A stretch of 64,000 nt of DNA from an uncultured Bacteroidota bacterium (GTDB lineage: Bacteria; Bacteroidota; Bacteroidia; Flavobacteriales; Flavobacteriaceae): positions 62,001 to 126,000 of the forward strand of contig CACJRP010000001.1 in NCBI GenBank assembly GCA_902595825.1, in the 5' to 3' direction. This document shows, one piece after another, positions 1-9,605 of the stretch. How positions within the stretch are numbered: the first letter of the stretch is position 1; each line of letters begins with the position of its first letter. The notes below the pieces were generated by a model. The model made no database searches, was not told the origin of the DNA, and worked only from the letters and a program-made list of their open reading frames with translations. A program made the translations under genes and the position numbers.

Positions 1-831
1 GCATACTTTTACAATTCAATGGGAACAGATGTTACTCTGATTGAATTTCAAGACAGAATAGCTCCATTGGAAGACGAAGATATATCTTCTCAGCTAGAAA
101 AATCATTCAAAAAAATGGGAATTAATATAATGAGCAATTCAGAGGTAATTGGAATAGATAACTTAGGTAAAAATCCAATATTGAATATAAAAAATGGAGA
201 AAAGGAAGTTCAATTAGAATCAGAAATGGTATTATCAGCAATTGGTGTTAAAAGTAATATTGAAAATTTAGGTTTGGAAGAAGTGGGAATAGCTATCGAT
301 AATGATAAAATTTTGGTAAATGACTTTTATGAAACAAATATTCCTGGTTATTATGCAATTGGAGACATAACAAAAGGTCAAGCCCTAGCTCATGTTGCCT
401 CTGCGGAGGGAATTCTCTGCGTTGAGAAAATTTCTGGCATTCAGGTTGAACCTATCAATTACAATAATATTCCTGGGTGTACCTACTGTCATCCTGAAGT
501 TGCTTCAGTTGGATATACAGAAAAACAAGCAACTGAAAAAGGGTTTACCATTAAAGTTGGGAAATTTCCCTTTTCTGCTTCTGGTAAGGCAAAAGCAAGC
601 GGTACGTCTGATGGATTTGTAAAAGTAATATTCGATGCAAAATATGGTGAATGGCTCGGTTGCCACATGATTGGCAGCGGGGTAACAGAGATGATAGCAG
701 AAGCTGTTATAGGAAGAAAATTAGAAACTACAGGGCAAGAAATTCTTAAAACGGTTCACCCGCACCCCACAATGAGCGAAGCGATAATGGAAGCTGTTGC
801 AAATGCCTATGATGAAACAATTCATTTATAA
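1..831 (+). CDS. lpdA: Dihydrolipoyl dehydrogenase (E3), C-terminal part, truncated by the window edge
   Basis: This flavoprotein reoxidises the dihydrolipoyl arms of 2-oxo acid dehydrogenase complexes and passes electrons to NAD+. The reading frame is open to base 1, so the FAD-binding N-terminus and the redox disulfide lie upstream of the window. What remains is the NAD-binding domain (TDVTLIEF, a typical second-strand motif with acidic end), the FAD-contacting YYAIGDI motif, and the dimerisation domain. The C-terminus contains the catalytic HPHPTMSE motif, where the second His pairs with Glu from the partner subunit. The stop overlaps the end of convergent aroQ by 6 bases. An ATG at 19 is internal and not the real start. 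Confidence 0.95.
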   Translation, partial: AYFYNSMGTDVTLIEFQDRIAPLEDEDISSQLEKSFKKMGINIMSNSEVIGIDNLGKNPILNIKNGEKEVQLESEMVLSAIGVKSNIENLGLEEVGIAIDNDKILVNDFYETNIPGYYAIGDITKGQALAHVASAEGILCVEKISGIQVEPINYNNIPGCTYCHPEVASVGYTEKQATEKGFTIKVGKFPFSASGKAKASGTSDGFVKVIFDAKYGEWLGCHMIGSGVTEMIAEAVIGRKLETTGQEILKTVHPHPTMSEAIMEAVANAYDETIHL

Positions 832-1251
832 TTTTTCAAGAACAAAACTATTTACAGCTAAATAATAAGAATCTAGTCCAAAACCAGATATAAGACCTTT
901 TGCGTTAGGCGTTATAAAAGAGTTATGTCTAAAATTTTCTCTAGAGAAGGTATTTGAAATATGTACTTCAATAACTTTTGTTTTTATAGCTTTAACTGCA
1001 TCACCTATTCCGACAGATGTATGTGTGTATGCAGCCGCATTTAAAATAATACCGTCTGATTTAAAACCTACATGGTGCAACCTGTCTATTATTTCACCTT
1101 CAATATTAGATTGAAAATAGTCAAAATTAATTTTAGGAAATTTATCTTTTAAAGTTTTTAAATAATCATCAAACTTAGAAAAACCGTAAATATTTGTTTC
1201 TCGAACGCCTAACAAATTTAAATTTGGTCCATTTATTATACTAATATTCAT
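826..1251 (-). CDS. aroQ: 3-dehydroquinate dehydratase, type II
   Basis: Type II dehydroquinase catalyses dehydration of 3-dehydroquinate to 3-dehydroshikimate, step three of the shikimate pathway. At 141 residues it matches the small dodecameric type II family. The N-terminal INGPNLNLLGVRE motif contains the family's Asn and active-site loop Arg. NAAAYTHTS supplies substrate-binding Asn and Ser/Thr, and EVHISN carries the catalytic-site His. The gene is convergent with lpdA and overlaps its end. A CAAAATTA sequence at 1256-1263 (TAATTTTG on the coding strand) lies 4 bases before the ATG and could be a -7 promoter box, although no good -33 box is seen. Confidence 0.95.
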   Translation of the reverse strand: MNISIINGPNLNLLGVRETNIYGFSKFDDYLKTLKDKFPKINFDYFQSNIEGEIIDRLHHVGFKSDGIILNAAAYTHTSVGIGDAVKAIKTKVIEVHISNTFSRENFRHNSFITPNAKGLISGFGLDSYYLAVNSFVLEKL

Positions 1252-1313
1252 GAAACAAAATTACCTAAAATGATTCATAAATTATATTTTTAATAACTAA
1301 ATACCTTTATTAA

Positions 1314-2234
1314 ATGTTCGCTAAAAAAGTTCTATTCATATTTTTTTTGTTTACATGGCACAAAATACAATCTCAAAATAGCTCATCAACTTTAGTAATT
1401 TTGGGTATTGCTCAGGATGGGGGATCACCACAAATAGGATGTGATAAATCTTGCTGCAAAATTCTGTGGGAAAAAAAGATCTTTGAAAGTGTAACTTCAG
1501 TTGGATTAATTGATAACGTTGAAAATAGATTTTTTCTGATTGATGCTTCTCCTGACATAACCAAGCAATATCAAATGCTAAAGTCCTTATCTTTAAATGG
1601 GAGCTTGGGAGGAATTGTTCTTACTCATGCTCATATTGGACATTACTCTGGTCTTTTATTTTTTGGAAAGGAATCTTTAGGAGCAAGAAAAATTAATGTT
1701 TACAGTATGCCAAAAATGTCTTTTTTTTTAAAAAATAATGGACCTTGGTCGCAATTGATTCAAGATAAAAATATCATAATAAATCAATTGAAAAATAACA
1801 CTATTCAGACTTTAAGTAAATACATCTCCATAAAACCAATAATGGTACCTCATAGAGACGAGTTTTCAGAAACAGTGGGGTATTTAATTAAAGGTGACCT
1901 CAAATCGGCTTTATTTCTGCCAGATATTGATAAATGGGAAAAATGGGATAAAAAAATAGAAGATTTCATAAAGAACGTAGATTATGCATTTATTGATGGA
2001 ACTTTTTATAATGGTAAAGAAATACCACACAGAAATATGAATGAGATTCCACATCCATTTGTGATTGAAACTTTAGAAAGACTTAAAAATCTTAAAAAAA
2101 AGCATAAGAAAAAAGTTTATTTTATTCATTTGAATCACACTAATCCTTTGCTAAAACCAAATAACGAAATAACCAATGAAATAATCAAAAGAGGATACAA
2201 TATAGCAAGAACTGGAATGAAATTTGATTTATGA
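1314..2234 (+). CDS. Exported metallo-beta-lactamase-fold hydrolase, PqqB-like
   Basis: The protein has an N-terminal hydrophobic signal peptide (about residues 5-21, ending QSQ) followed by a metallo-beta-lactamase fold resembling PqqB. The metal motif reads HAHIGHYSG near residue 105, so the usual HxHxDH Asp is Gly, and a late IHLNHTNP His is retained. DIDKWEKW and DGTFY motifs also match PqqB-like proteins of Bacteroidota. No other pqq genes are nearby, so a role in PQQ synthesis is not supported; a periplasmic hydrolase of unknown substrate is more likely. The stop overlaps the xerD start by 4 bases (ATGA), suggesting translational coupling. Confidence 0.75.
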   Translation: MFAKKVLFIFFLFTWHKIQSQNSSSTLVILGIAQDGGSPQIGCDKSCCKILWEKKIFESVTSVGLIDNVENRFFLIDASPDITKQYQMLKSLSLNGSLGGIVLTHAHIGHYSGLLFFGKESLGARKINVYSMPKMSFFLKNNGPWSQLIQDKNIIINQLKNNTIQTLSKYISIKPIMVPHRDEFSETVGYLIKGDLKSALFLPDIDKWEKWDKKIEDFIKNVDYAFIDGTFYNGKEIPHRNMNEIPHPFVIETLERLKNLKKKHKKKVYFIHLNHTNPLLKPNNEITNEIIKRGYNIARTGMKFDL

Positions 2235-3130
2235 GAACTTGGAAAAATTTATTGAAAGACTTCCTAATTTATTTAAAAATCGAGAGAGGTCTTTCTGAAA
2301 ATTCTATTAAAAGTTATTCATATGATATTAAAAACCTTTTAAGCTATATTAACAAGTACAATAGTAACCTGAGCTTAAAACAATGTGATAAACAATTTAT
2401 GCAGGAATTTATATACAAGATTTCGAAAAATATAAATTCAAGGTCACAAGCAAGACTTTTGTCATCTCTAAAAAGTTTTTTTAATTATTTAATTTTTGAA
2501 GGTTATAATAAAACGTCACCAATGGAGTTAATTGAATCTCCAAAAATTGTAACTAAACTACCAGATGTGCTATCAATTGATGAAATCAAGCTATTAATAA
2601 ATAATTCTGAACAAAATAAAGATCATGGGATTAGAAATTCAGCTATATTAGAAACTCTATATGGTAGCGGTTTACGAGTTAGTGAGTTAATAAATTTAAA
2701 ACTTTCTGATATTCACCATGATGATAAGCTTCTTTTGATACAGGGTAAAGGCAATAAGCAAAGGTTGGTGCCATTGGGTTCTAAATGTGAATATAAAATT
2801 AATAAATATGTTAATAATTTTAGAATTTTTAAAAAAATAAAAAAAAACTCAAACGACATAGTTTTTTTAAATAGAAACGGAAATAAACTTACTAGGGCAA
2901 TGATTTTTAATATAGTTAAAGAGGCTCAAAGGATTTCGAATATAAAAAAAACAATTAGTCCGCACACATTCAGGCATTCATTTGCTACTCATTTACTGGA
3001 AAATGGTGCTGATTTGAGATCAATACAAATAATGATGGGACATGAAAATATAACAACAACTGAAGTTTATACTCATTTAGACGCAAAACATTTGTCTAAA
3101 ACTTTAAATAAATATCATCCAAGAAAATAA
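2231..3130 (+). CDS. xerD: Site-specific tyrosine recombinase XerD/XerC type
   Basis: Chromosome dimer resolution recombinase of 299 residues, the usual XerC/D length. The N-terminal SAM-like core-binding domain covers about residues 5-90. The catalytic domain shows the first Arg in YGSGLRVSEL, the HxxR box in SPHTFRHSFATHLL, and the nucleophilic Tyr in ITTTEVYTH, with MMGH preceding it. Bacteroidota commonly carry XerC and XerD at separate loci; the sequence alone does not settle which paralogue this is, and XerD is the common label in this family. It sits alone among housekeeping genes with no integron or phage marks, which argues against a mobile integrase. One base separates its stop from the convergent response regulator gene. 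Confidence 0.88.
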   Translation: MRTWKNLLKDFLIYLKIERGLSENSIKSYSYDIKNLLSYINKYNSNLSLKQCDKQFMQEFIYKISKNINSRSQARLLSSLKSFFNYLIFEGYNKTSPMELIESPKIVTKLPDVLSIDEIKLLINNSEQNKDHGIRNSAILETLYGSGLRVSELINLKLSDIHHDDKLLLIQGKGNKQRLVPLGSKCEYKINKYVNNFRIFKKIKKNSNDIVFLNRNGNKLTRAMIFNIVKEAQRISNIKKTISPHTFRHSFATHLLENGADLRSIQIMMGHENITTTEVYTHLDAKHLSKTLNKYHPRK

Positions 3131-3131
3131 A

Positions 3132-3836
3132 CTAATTATTTACAACCATACGGAAACCTTTCCCATGTATATTAAGGATTTCAACCCTAACATCTTTCTT
3201 TAAATATTTTCTAAGTTTAGCTATGTAAACATCCATTGATCTAGAAGTAAAATAATTATCATCTCTCCATATTTTACTAAGAGCTTGATCTCTTGGTAGA
3301 AGATCGTTTATGTGAATAGCTAATAGTCTAAGAAGTTGATTTTCCTTTGGAGATAATTTAATCGGTTTTTCATCTAAGTGAAATAATAATCTTAGTTTTG
3401 TGTTAAGTCTGAAATTACCAATTTTAAATTGTGTTTCATCTGTGTCAGCAACTTGTTTTATCATTCTTCTTCCAAGAATAGACTTAATTTTAGCCAGTAA
3501 AACTTCAGAATCGAAAGGTTTTGTCAAATAGTCATCTGCTCCCAGTTTAAAACCTTTCAATACATCTTCTTTTAAAGTTTTTGCAGTAAGAAAAATTAGA
3601 GGAACCAAATCATCAGTTTCCCTAATTTCTTTAGCAAGTGTGAATCCGTCTTTGTAAGGCATCATAACGTCAAGAAGACATAAGGAGAATTTTTCTTTTT
3701 TAAATTTTTCAAAGCCCTCTATTCCGTTTTTAGCCAAAGTAACTTGATAACCATTAATTTTAAGATATTCTTTTAGTATGCTGCCAAAATTGGGATCATC
3801 CTCAACTAGTAAAATTTTTTTCTTGTTATTACTCAT
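3132..3836 (-). CDS. OmpR-family response regulator (RprY-like)
   Basis: Two-component response regulator of 234 residues. The receiver domain has the acidic pocket LVEDD near residue 13, phospho-acceptor Asp56 in LLDVMMP, a switch Thr in FLTAK and the conserved Lys in LTKPF. The C-terminal half is an OmpR/PhoB winged helix, with motifs such as LSPKENQLLRLL and SRSMDVYIAKLRKYL. It lies 9 bases downstream of the histidine kinase gene on the same strand, so the two are almost certainly co-transcribed and form a pair. RprY of Bacteroides is a close family match by motif, but the regulon cannot be read from this sequence. Confidence 0.9.
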   Translation of the reverse strand: MSNNKKKILLVEDDPNFGSILKEYLKINGYQVTLAKNGIEGFEKFKKEKFSLCLLDVMMPYKDGFTLAKEIRETDDLVPLIFLTAKTLKEDVLKGFKLGADDYLTKPFDSEVLLAKIKSILGRRMIKQVADTDETQFKIGNFRLNTKLRLLFHLDEKPIKLSPKENQLLRLLAIHINDLLPRDQALSKIWRDDNYFTSRSMDVYIAKLRKYLKKDVRVEILNIHGKGFRMVVNN

Positions 3837-3845
3837 TTTATGTGT

Positions 3846-5426
3846 TTAGATCAGTATAGGGAGTTGGATTTTAAACTTAGTTCCTTTACCTTCAATACTT
3901 TCAACAAATATTTTACCATTATGGAGAGAAATTATTTTCTTTACATATGATAAACCTAATCCGTGACCTTTAATGTCATGGACGTTTCCGTTTTGTTCTC
4001 TAAAAAATTTTTCAAAAATCATTTTCAAAGTATCATCATTCATTCCTATGCCTTTATCTTCTATTTGTATGTATGTATTTTTATCATCATTTATGGTTTC
4101 TATTTTAATGGTAGGATTCTCTTTTGAATATTTTATTGCATTGTCAAAGATATTTGTAAAAACATTAACTAAATGATTTCTATTTCCGAGTATTTTTGTC
4201 TTTTTTGATTTAAAGGAAGTTTTGATTTCAACACTTTTATTTTGAACTAATAAAGCAATGTGTCCAAGAGCATCTTTAATTGTTTTGTGAACATCGATAT
4301 CAGTTTTATTAATCAAAGTATTACTCTTATCAAGTTGAGAAATTGTTAGTATTGTCTCTACTTGGTCGTGCATTCTTCTGTTTTCTTCACGCATTATCCG
4401 GAGATATTGGTACTTTTTCTTGCTGTTATTCATTTCCAACTGACTTTCAATTGCGTCAATTGCTAGATTTATTGTCGCAATTGGTGTTTTAAATTCATGC
4501 GACATATTATTTATAAAATCAGATTTTATTTCTGAGATTTTTTTCTGTTTTAAAATTTGAAACAAAGAAATAGCACAAAGTAGAATTATTAAAATAGTTA
4601 AAATGAAAGATAAACTAGCAACCCCAATAATGGATGACATTAAGTATTTTTCTTTTTTTGGAAATGTTACTACAAGATTATATAAACTACTGCCTTGTTC
4701 ATCAACAAAAATTGGAATAGAATATTTTGGACCAGAGAGAGAGCCTTCATAATTTTTTGAAATTATTTTAGTTGCAAGTCCATTACTGAAAACACCAAAC
4801 TCGAATTCTGTTTGAATATTTCTCGAATTAAATTCTCTTTGAAGCAAAGTAGCAATTTCAAATGAATTAATTCTTTTGTGTATAGGAAAAGAATTTGCCA
4901 TTTTAGAAAAAATTGAAGAGTATGTTGCTTGATCAATCGCACTTATTCTTTCCATTTTTTGGAAAGTTGCACTTGAAATTTTTCTTTGATTCTCACGATC
5001 AAATGCTTGTTTAAAGATTCTAGTTGTTTCAAATCCCTTAATTTCATTAACATTTGAAACTTCAATTTCACCAATTTCTTCATTTGGTATAGATATATTG
5101 AATTTTTCCTCTACCAGTCCAAATGTAAATAATGAAGACAAGTTTGATTCATCATCACTATCATAAAAAAGGAAAAAATTTCTTAATTGAACACTGTCTG
5201 GTTTTCCAATTGAATCTTTTAATCTTTCAAAAGTTTGTATATAGTGTCTTAACTCATTTTCTTGAACATCATTAGCAACCGAATTTAATGATTGCTTTAC
5301 TGCTAAAGAAAACTCTTGATCTCTATTTTGAATGGTAGTGTTTATAAAGTACCATTGAACTAAAACTATTCCAGTGACACATAATATCATAAAACAAACT
5401 AAAAAAAAGAAATAGCTTTTTTTCAT
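3846..5426 (-). CDS. Membrane sensor histidine kinase
   Basis: Sensor kinase of 526 residues with a transmembrane helix at about residues 6-27, a roughly 235-residue periplasmic sensor region without a recognisable domain, and a second helix at about 264-290. The HisKA domain carries phospho-acceptor His310 in MSHEFKTP. The catalytic ATPase domain shows the N box (NIFDNAIKYS), G1 box (DKGIGM), F box (FEKFFR) and G2 box (GHGLGLSYVKK). It is the upstream partner of the OmpR-type regulator. A gap of about 85 bases separates it from coaE, so a separate promoter for the pair is possible. Confidence 0.92.
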   Translation of the reverse strand: MKKSYFFFLVCFMILCVTGIVLVQWYFINTTIQNRDQEFSLAVKQSLNSVANDVQENELRHYIQTFERLKDSIGKPDSVQLRNFFLFYDSDDESNLSSLFTFGLVEEKFNISIPNEEIGEIEVSNVNEIKGFETTRIFKQAFDRENQRKISSATFQKMERISAIDQATYSSIFSKMANSFPIHKRINSFEIATLLQREFNSRNIQTEFEFGVFSNGLATKIISKNYEGSLSGPKYSIPIFVDEQGSSLYNLVVTFPKKEKYLMSSIIGVASLSFILTILIILLCAISLFQILKQKKISEIKSDFINNMSHEFKTPIATINLAIDAIESQLEMNNSKKKYQYLRIMREENRRMHDQVETILTISQLDKSNTLINKTDIDVHKTIKDALGHIALLVQNKSVEIKTSFKSKKTKILGNRNHLVNVFTNIFDNAIKYSKENPTIKIETINDDKNTYIQIEDKGIGMNDDTLKMIFEKFFREQNGNVHDIKGHGLGLSYVKKIISLHNGKIFVESIEGKGTKFKIQLPILI

Positions 5427-5510
5427 TTAAACTCTAAACTGCAAATTTGATAATTATATTGGATTTATTTTGCTAAAACAATGTTAATGAATTATTTATA
5501 ATTGAATCAT

Positions 5511-6098
5511 TTAAATCACCGAAAAAACTTTTATTAATTTTTGAACTTTTTTTAAAGTACTTAATTCATCAATGTTTTCAATAAAGTAATCACTGAGATG
5601 AATTTTTTTCTTATCATCCCACTGATTTTCAATTATTTTATAAACTTTATTTTTAGAAATATTGTCTCTTTTGATTATTCTTTGAATTCTTAAGCTTGTT
5701 GGTGCAGTCACTAGTACAGATAAATCAACATCTAAATGATATTTGTGCTCAAATAAAATAGCTGTTTCTTTAAGTATGTATCTAGAACTTTGAAAATTCA
5801 GCCACTTTTTAAAATTAATTCTAACTTCTTTATGAACTAAATCATTTATTATTTTCAAGTTATTTTGAGATTCAAAAATTTTATTTCTTAAGAATTCAGA
5901 GTTAAGTTTGCTTTTTACAAATGATTCGGGACCAAATACTGAAATTATTTCTTTTTTTATAAAATTATTTTCGTTCATTATTTTTTTTGCCTCAAGATCT
6001 GAGTTAAAACAAGGAATATTGGCTAGATTCTTAAAAATAGAAGCAATATGAGTTTTTCCGCTTCCTATACCTCCAGTAAGAGCAATTACTTTTGACAT
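5511..6098 (-). CDS. coaE: Dephospho-CoA kinase
   Basis: Catalyses the last step of coenzyme A synthesis, ATP-dependent 3'-phosphorylation of dephospho-CoA. The P-loop GGIGSGKT is at residues 9-16 of 195, which is standard family length. Further family motifs include CFNSDLEAK (the substrate Asp region) and the LHKEVR-like segment here read as LVHKEVR. The ATG lies 1 base after the stop of the upstream YbbR-like gene, so the two are probably one transcript. coaBC, which makes an earlier CoA step, is elsewhere in the same window on the same strand. Confidence 0.93.
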   Translation of the reverse strand: MSKVIALTGGIGSGKTHIASIFKNLANIPCFNSDLEAKKIMNENNFIKKEIISVFGPESFVKSKLNSEFLRNKIFESQNNLKIINDLVHKEVRINFKKWLNFQSSRYILKETAILFEHKYHLDVDLSVLVTAPTSLRIQRIIKRDNISKNKVYKIIENQWDDKKKIHLSDYFIENIDELSTLKKVQKLIKVFSVI

Positions 6099-6099
6099 T

Positions 6100-7056
6100 T
6101 TATTCTCTAATTAAAAAAAATACATCTTGAGGGTTCAATCTAACGTTATCTAAGCCTAGAGGTGATTTTAATAGACTAATTTCTGCAATATTTTTTTCTT
6201 TATCAATACTATCATAATTAAATCCAACTTTGAAGTCTGAGAGTTGTATATTTTTTAAATTATTTATAGATGAGGAAAATACTAGTTCAACTTGAGAAGG
6301 AAATAATTTTAAGACCGTATTTTTTGGGGAATTTAACACCGATATCGGAACATTGATTGTTTTTTCTGAAAAAAGATTCACTAAAACTTCAACATTTACT
6401 TCAGTATAATTGTAGTTCAATTCATTGTCTTTCAACTTAATTGGAATCTTTTCAATGAAATTTGATTTTATAGGTGATTTGTCTTTGTAATTTAAATCGA
6501 TATGATTGATATCTGCTAGAACATCCTCAAGTCCAGTAACTATTATACTGTCAGGTGTCAAATTAATCTTTGTTATGGAATAACCAACGTCTAAATTAAA
6601 TTTCGGAATTAATATCGGAACCTTTTTTGAAAATTCAGGCTTATAATTTATTTCAATTTTACTTGGAAAAAAACTCAAAATCTGGGTGTCCCCTAATAGT
6701 TGATCTTGAAGTCTGTTGAATTCGGAAGCGATTTCTAAGTATCCTATGTTGTTTTTATAAACAGCATTTTGGAAACTTATTTTGATAGTATTATCTAAAA
6801 AGTAGTAATAAAGAAATTGAAATCCAGTAGCTTTTAAGTTGAGATTTAGAAATAAATCTGAAGCTGATGAAATTATAATTGACGTAGGAATATCAACTAT
6901 TTCGATTTTCATTTTAATTTCTTCTTGGTATTCTCTTGAAAATTTTGCGAAAAACCAAATCACAAAAGATATAAACACAAATGAAATAAACATTTTTATT
7001 CTTCCCTTATTGCCAAGGGCTTTCTGCAGAGAATTAAAATATGGTTTTTCTTGCAA
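6100..7056 (-). CDS. YbbR-like repeat membrane-anchored protein
   Basis: A 318-residue protein with one N-terminal transmembrane helix (about residues 22-38, ISFVFISFVIWFF) and a periplasmic region with divergent YbbR-like beta domains, for example PSKIEINY and DSIIVTGLEDVL. Related proteins in Firmicutes (CdaR) regulate a diadenylate cyclase; no such cyclase is visible here, so a function is not assigned. The most upstream available start is TTG at 7056, 8 bases after the fabI stop. An internal ATG would begin inside the membrane helix, so TTG is preferred. It precedes coaE in the same orientation. Confidence 0.7.
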   Translation of the reverse strand: MQEKPYFNSLQKALGNKGRIKMFISFVFISFVIWFFAKFSREYQEEIKMKIEIVDIPTSIIISSASDLFLNLNLKATGFQFLYYYFLDNTIKISFQNAVYKNNIGYLEIASEFNRLQDQLLGDTQILSFFPSKIEINYKPEFSKKVPILIPKFNLDVGYSITKINLTPDSIIVTGLEDVLADINHIDLNYKDKSPIKSNFIEKIPIKLKDNELNYNYTEVNVEVLVNLFSEKTINVPISVLNSPKNTVLKLFPSQVELVFSSSINNLKNIQLSDFKVGFNYDSIDKEKNIAEISLLKSPLGLDNVRLNPQDVFFLIRE

Positions 7057-7064
7057 GGCTTAAA

Positions 7065-7871
7065 TTAAAAATCCTCTATTATTTCCTGACCAACTCCTGT
7101 TGTAGAAAAACCTCCATCATGAAATAAGTTTTGCATAGTAACTTTTTTTGTATAATCAGAAAAAAGTGATACAACATATTGAGCACATTCAGTTGCTGAT
7201 GCGTTACCTAGGGGTGATGTTTTTTCTGAAAAATTTAAAAAATTTTCTAACCCTTCAACACCTTGTCCTGCGGTAGTTCTAGTCGGTGACTGAGATATTG
7301 TATTAACCCTTACTTTTTTGTTTTTCCCAAAAAAATATCCAAAACTCCTTGCAATTGACTCAAGATAAGCTTTATTATCTGCCATATCGTTATAATTTGG
7401 GAATGTCCTTTGAGCTGCAATATAGGTGAGTGCTACAATGCTGCCCCACTTATTTAAAGCATCTTTTTCATACAAAACTTGCAATAATTTATGAAATGAA
7501 AGCGCTGAAATATCCCACCCTCTTTTTGTCCATTCATGGTTTTGGTTGGTGTAGTGTCTTTTCTTTCTAACATTTAATGACATTCCAATTGAATGCAACA
7601 CAAAATCAAATTTTCCCTTAAAATGCTTAAGAGCACTGTGAATCAGAGTTTCTAGTTCAGAAATATTTGTTGCGTCAGCAGGAATAACGGGTGAATCTAG
7701 CTCATTGCCTAGTTTATTTATTTCTCCCATCCTTAATGCAACAGGAGCATTTGTCAGTACTATTTCACCGCCTTCGGCTTTTACAAGTTCAGCTACTTTC
7801 CAAGCGATGGATTTCTTATCCAAAGCTCCGAATATAATACCCTTTTTATTTTTTAGTAAACTATGTGGCAT
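7065..7871 (-). CDS. fabI: Enoyl-[acyl-carrier-protein] reductase (NADH)
   Basis: Reduces trans-2-enoyl-ACP in the last step of each fatty acid elongation cycle. It is a 268-residue short-chain dehydrogenase-like protein with the divergent FabI nucleotide site (GALDKKSIAW near residue 15), an LHSIGM segment, and the catalytic Tyr-x6-Lys reading YNDMADNK. The product HDGGFSTTGVG motif at the C-terminus is typical. On the coding strand a TATATTTG sequence (7883-7890) lies 11 bases before the ATG and may be a -7 promoter element, within the tail region of recN. It is followed closely by the YbbR-like gene and coaE. Confidence 0.93.
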   Translation of the reverse strand: MPHSLLKNKKGIIFGALDKKSIAWKVAELVKAEGGEIVLTNAPVALRMGEINKLGNELDSPVIPADATNISELETLIHSALKHFKGKFDFVLHSIGMSLNVRKKRHYTNQNHEWTKRGWDISALSFHKLLQVLYEKDALNKWGSIVALTYIAAQRTFPNYNDMADNKAYLESIARSFGYFFGKNKKVRVNTISQSPTRTTAGQGVEGLENFLNFSEKTSPLGNASATECAQYVVSLFSDYTKKVTMQNLFHDGGFSTTGVGQEIIEDF

Positions 7872-7892
7872 AACTGTTTTTACAAATATAAG

Positions 7893-9542
7893 TTAATTAA
7901 GTAATTCCTTTGCCAAATCGTGAGCACTTACAGCGAAATTGTCTCCGGACAGCATTTCAGCAATTTCAGATACTCTTTCATTATAATTTAAACTTTTAAG
8001 TTCTGTAGAGGTTTTCTCTTTTTTTATTGTCTTAAAAACTTTCAAATGATTAGTTGCCTTTGCAGCAACCTGTGGTAGGTGTGTAATTGATATCACCTGC
8101 ATATTGGTTGCCATATTTTTCATTATTCTTCCTATACTGTTAGCTATTTCACCTGACACACCAGTATCAATTTCATCAAAAATAATTGTTGGAAGATTTT
8201 TATAATTTGATAAAATAGACTTAAGCGCAAGCATAATTCTTGACAACTCGCCTCCAGAGGCTGTTTTGCTTAACGGACCAAGTGGAGCACCTTTATTTGC
8301 TGAAAAATTTAAAATAAGCTTGTCTTTTCCTTTTTTTAAAAAAAAATCTGACTCCTCAAGTTCTATTTTAAAAACAGTATCTACCATCCCCATATCCTTT
8401 AGCAATAATTCCATTTGAGTCTTTAAAATAGGTATGACTTTTTTCCTGTTTTGTCTAATTTGTTTTGATAATCCATTAAGGCTTAATTTTAGTTCCGCAA
8501 ACTTATTTTTTTCTTCGTTTATAATATTATCAATATTTTCAGTTTCTAAAACTTTTTTTTCTAATCTTTCTTTAATTAACATTAGGTCATCCAACTTATT
8601 CACCTCGTGCTTTCTAAATAGTGAATATATTTTTTCCAATTTCTGACTTAAAGTTTCTTTAATTTCTGGATCAAATTCAATAAAATCATTTTCGTCAATG
8701 ATATCTCTAATTATGTCATCTAATTCAATAATCACACTCTCAATTCTATCAAAAATTTTGCTGTATTCTACTGAAATATTTTTAATTTTTTTTAGTGAAA
8801 ATCTAACTTCATTTAATTTTATATTGATTCCATTTTCGTCATTTTGTAGACAATTTAAAACCTCATTGAAGGTTATATTCAATTCCTCTGAATTATTTAC
8901 TTTGTTATATGTTTGCTCCATTGAACTTAGAGTTTCAGAAAAGTTAATACCCTTCATTTCATCTAACAGATAAGAGTTATAGTCCTTTTCCTGAATAATC
9001 TTAGATCTTGAGGCCTCGAGTTCATCTATTTTATTTTCAACTTCTTTAAAAGTTGATAAGTTTAGAGTATATTTCTCAACTAAATCTTGATTTTTTGCCA
9101 ATAAATCTAAAATATCAATTTGGTATTCTTCTTTGAGAATAGAATGGTTTTGAAACTGTGAATGAATATCAACAAGTTCAAATGAAAGTTTCTGTAAAAT
9201 TTCTAAATTTACTGGGGTATCATTGATAAAAGCTCTAGATTTTCCAGAAGGAATAATCTCTCTTCGTATTGTTGTTAAGGAATCGTAGTCAATTTCTAAT
9301 GAATTAAAAATATTTTTTAGGTTAAGATGTTTTATTGAGAACAGTAAATCGACATAGCATTTTTTTGTTTTATCCATCACCAAATTTGGATCTGCTCTTT
9401 TTCCTAATGCTAGAGATAGACCCCCTAGAATTATTGATTTCCCTGCTCCAGTTTCCCCAGTGATTGAAGTGAATCCTTGGGACAAATCAACCTTTAGATA
9501 ATCAATCAAGGCATAGTTAGAAATAGTTAACTCTTTTAACAA
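7893..9542 (-). CDS. recN: DNA repair protein RecN
   Basis: SMC-like ATPase that acts early in double-strand break repair. The Walker A motif GETGAGKS is near residue 30. Long coiled-coil arms occupy about residues 150-370. The signature TASGGELSRIMLALK and Walker B TIIFDEIDTGVSG follow in the C-terminal half. At 549 residues it is full length. The start is TTG at 9542, giving the conserved MLKELTISNYALI N-terminus; no upstream ATG fits. The upstream gene encodes a DUF4835 protein about 60 bases away. Confidence 0.95.
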   Translation of the reverse strand: MLKELTISNYALIDYLKVDLSQGFTSITGETGAGKSIILGGLSLALGKRADPNLVMDKTKKCYVDLLFSIKHLNLKNIFNSLEIDYDSLTTIRREIIPSGKSRAFINDTPVNLEILQKLSFELVDIHSQFQNHSILKEEYQIDILDLLAKNQDLVEKYTLNLSTFKEVENKIDELEASRSKIIQEKDYNSYLLDEMKGINFSETLSSMEQTYNKVNNSEELNITFNEVLNCLQNDENGINIKLNEVRFSLKKIKNISVEYSKIFDRIESVIIELDDIIRDIIDENDFIEFDPEIKETLSQKLEKIYSLFRKHEVNKLDDLMLIKERLEKKVLETENIDNIINEEKNKFAELKLSLNGLSKQIRQNRKKVIPILKTQMELLLKDMGMVDTVFKIELEESDFFLKKGKDKLILNFSANKGAPLGPLSKTASGGELSRIMLALKSILSNYKNLPTIIFDEIDTGVSGEIANSIGRIMKNMATNMQVISITHLPQVAAKATNHLKVFKTIKKEKTSTELKSLNYNERVSEIAEMLSGDNFAVSAHDLAKELLN

Positions 9543-9605
9543 TTGGCTTGTGTTTTTTTAAATATCGTTAAAATTCTATCAAAGTTTACTAATACTTTTT
9601 GGATT

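Noticed and set aside
2231-3130. A phage or integrative-element integrase
   Set aside because: Length and motifs fit XerC/XerD, neighbours are housekeeping genes, and there are no attachment-site repeats or phage genes.
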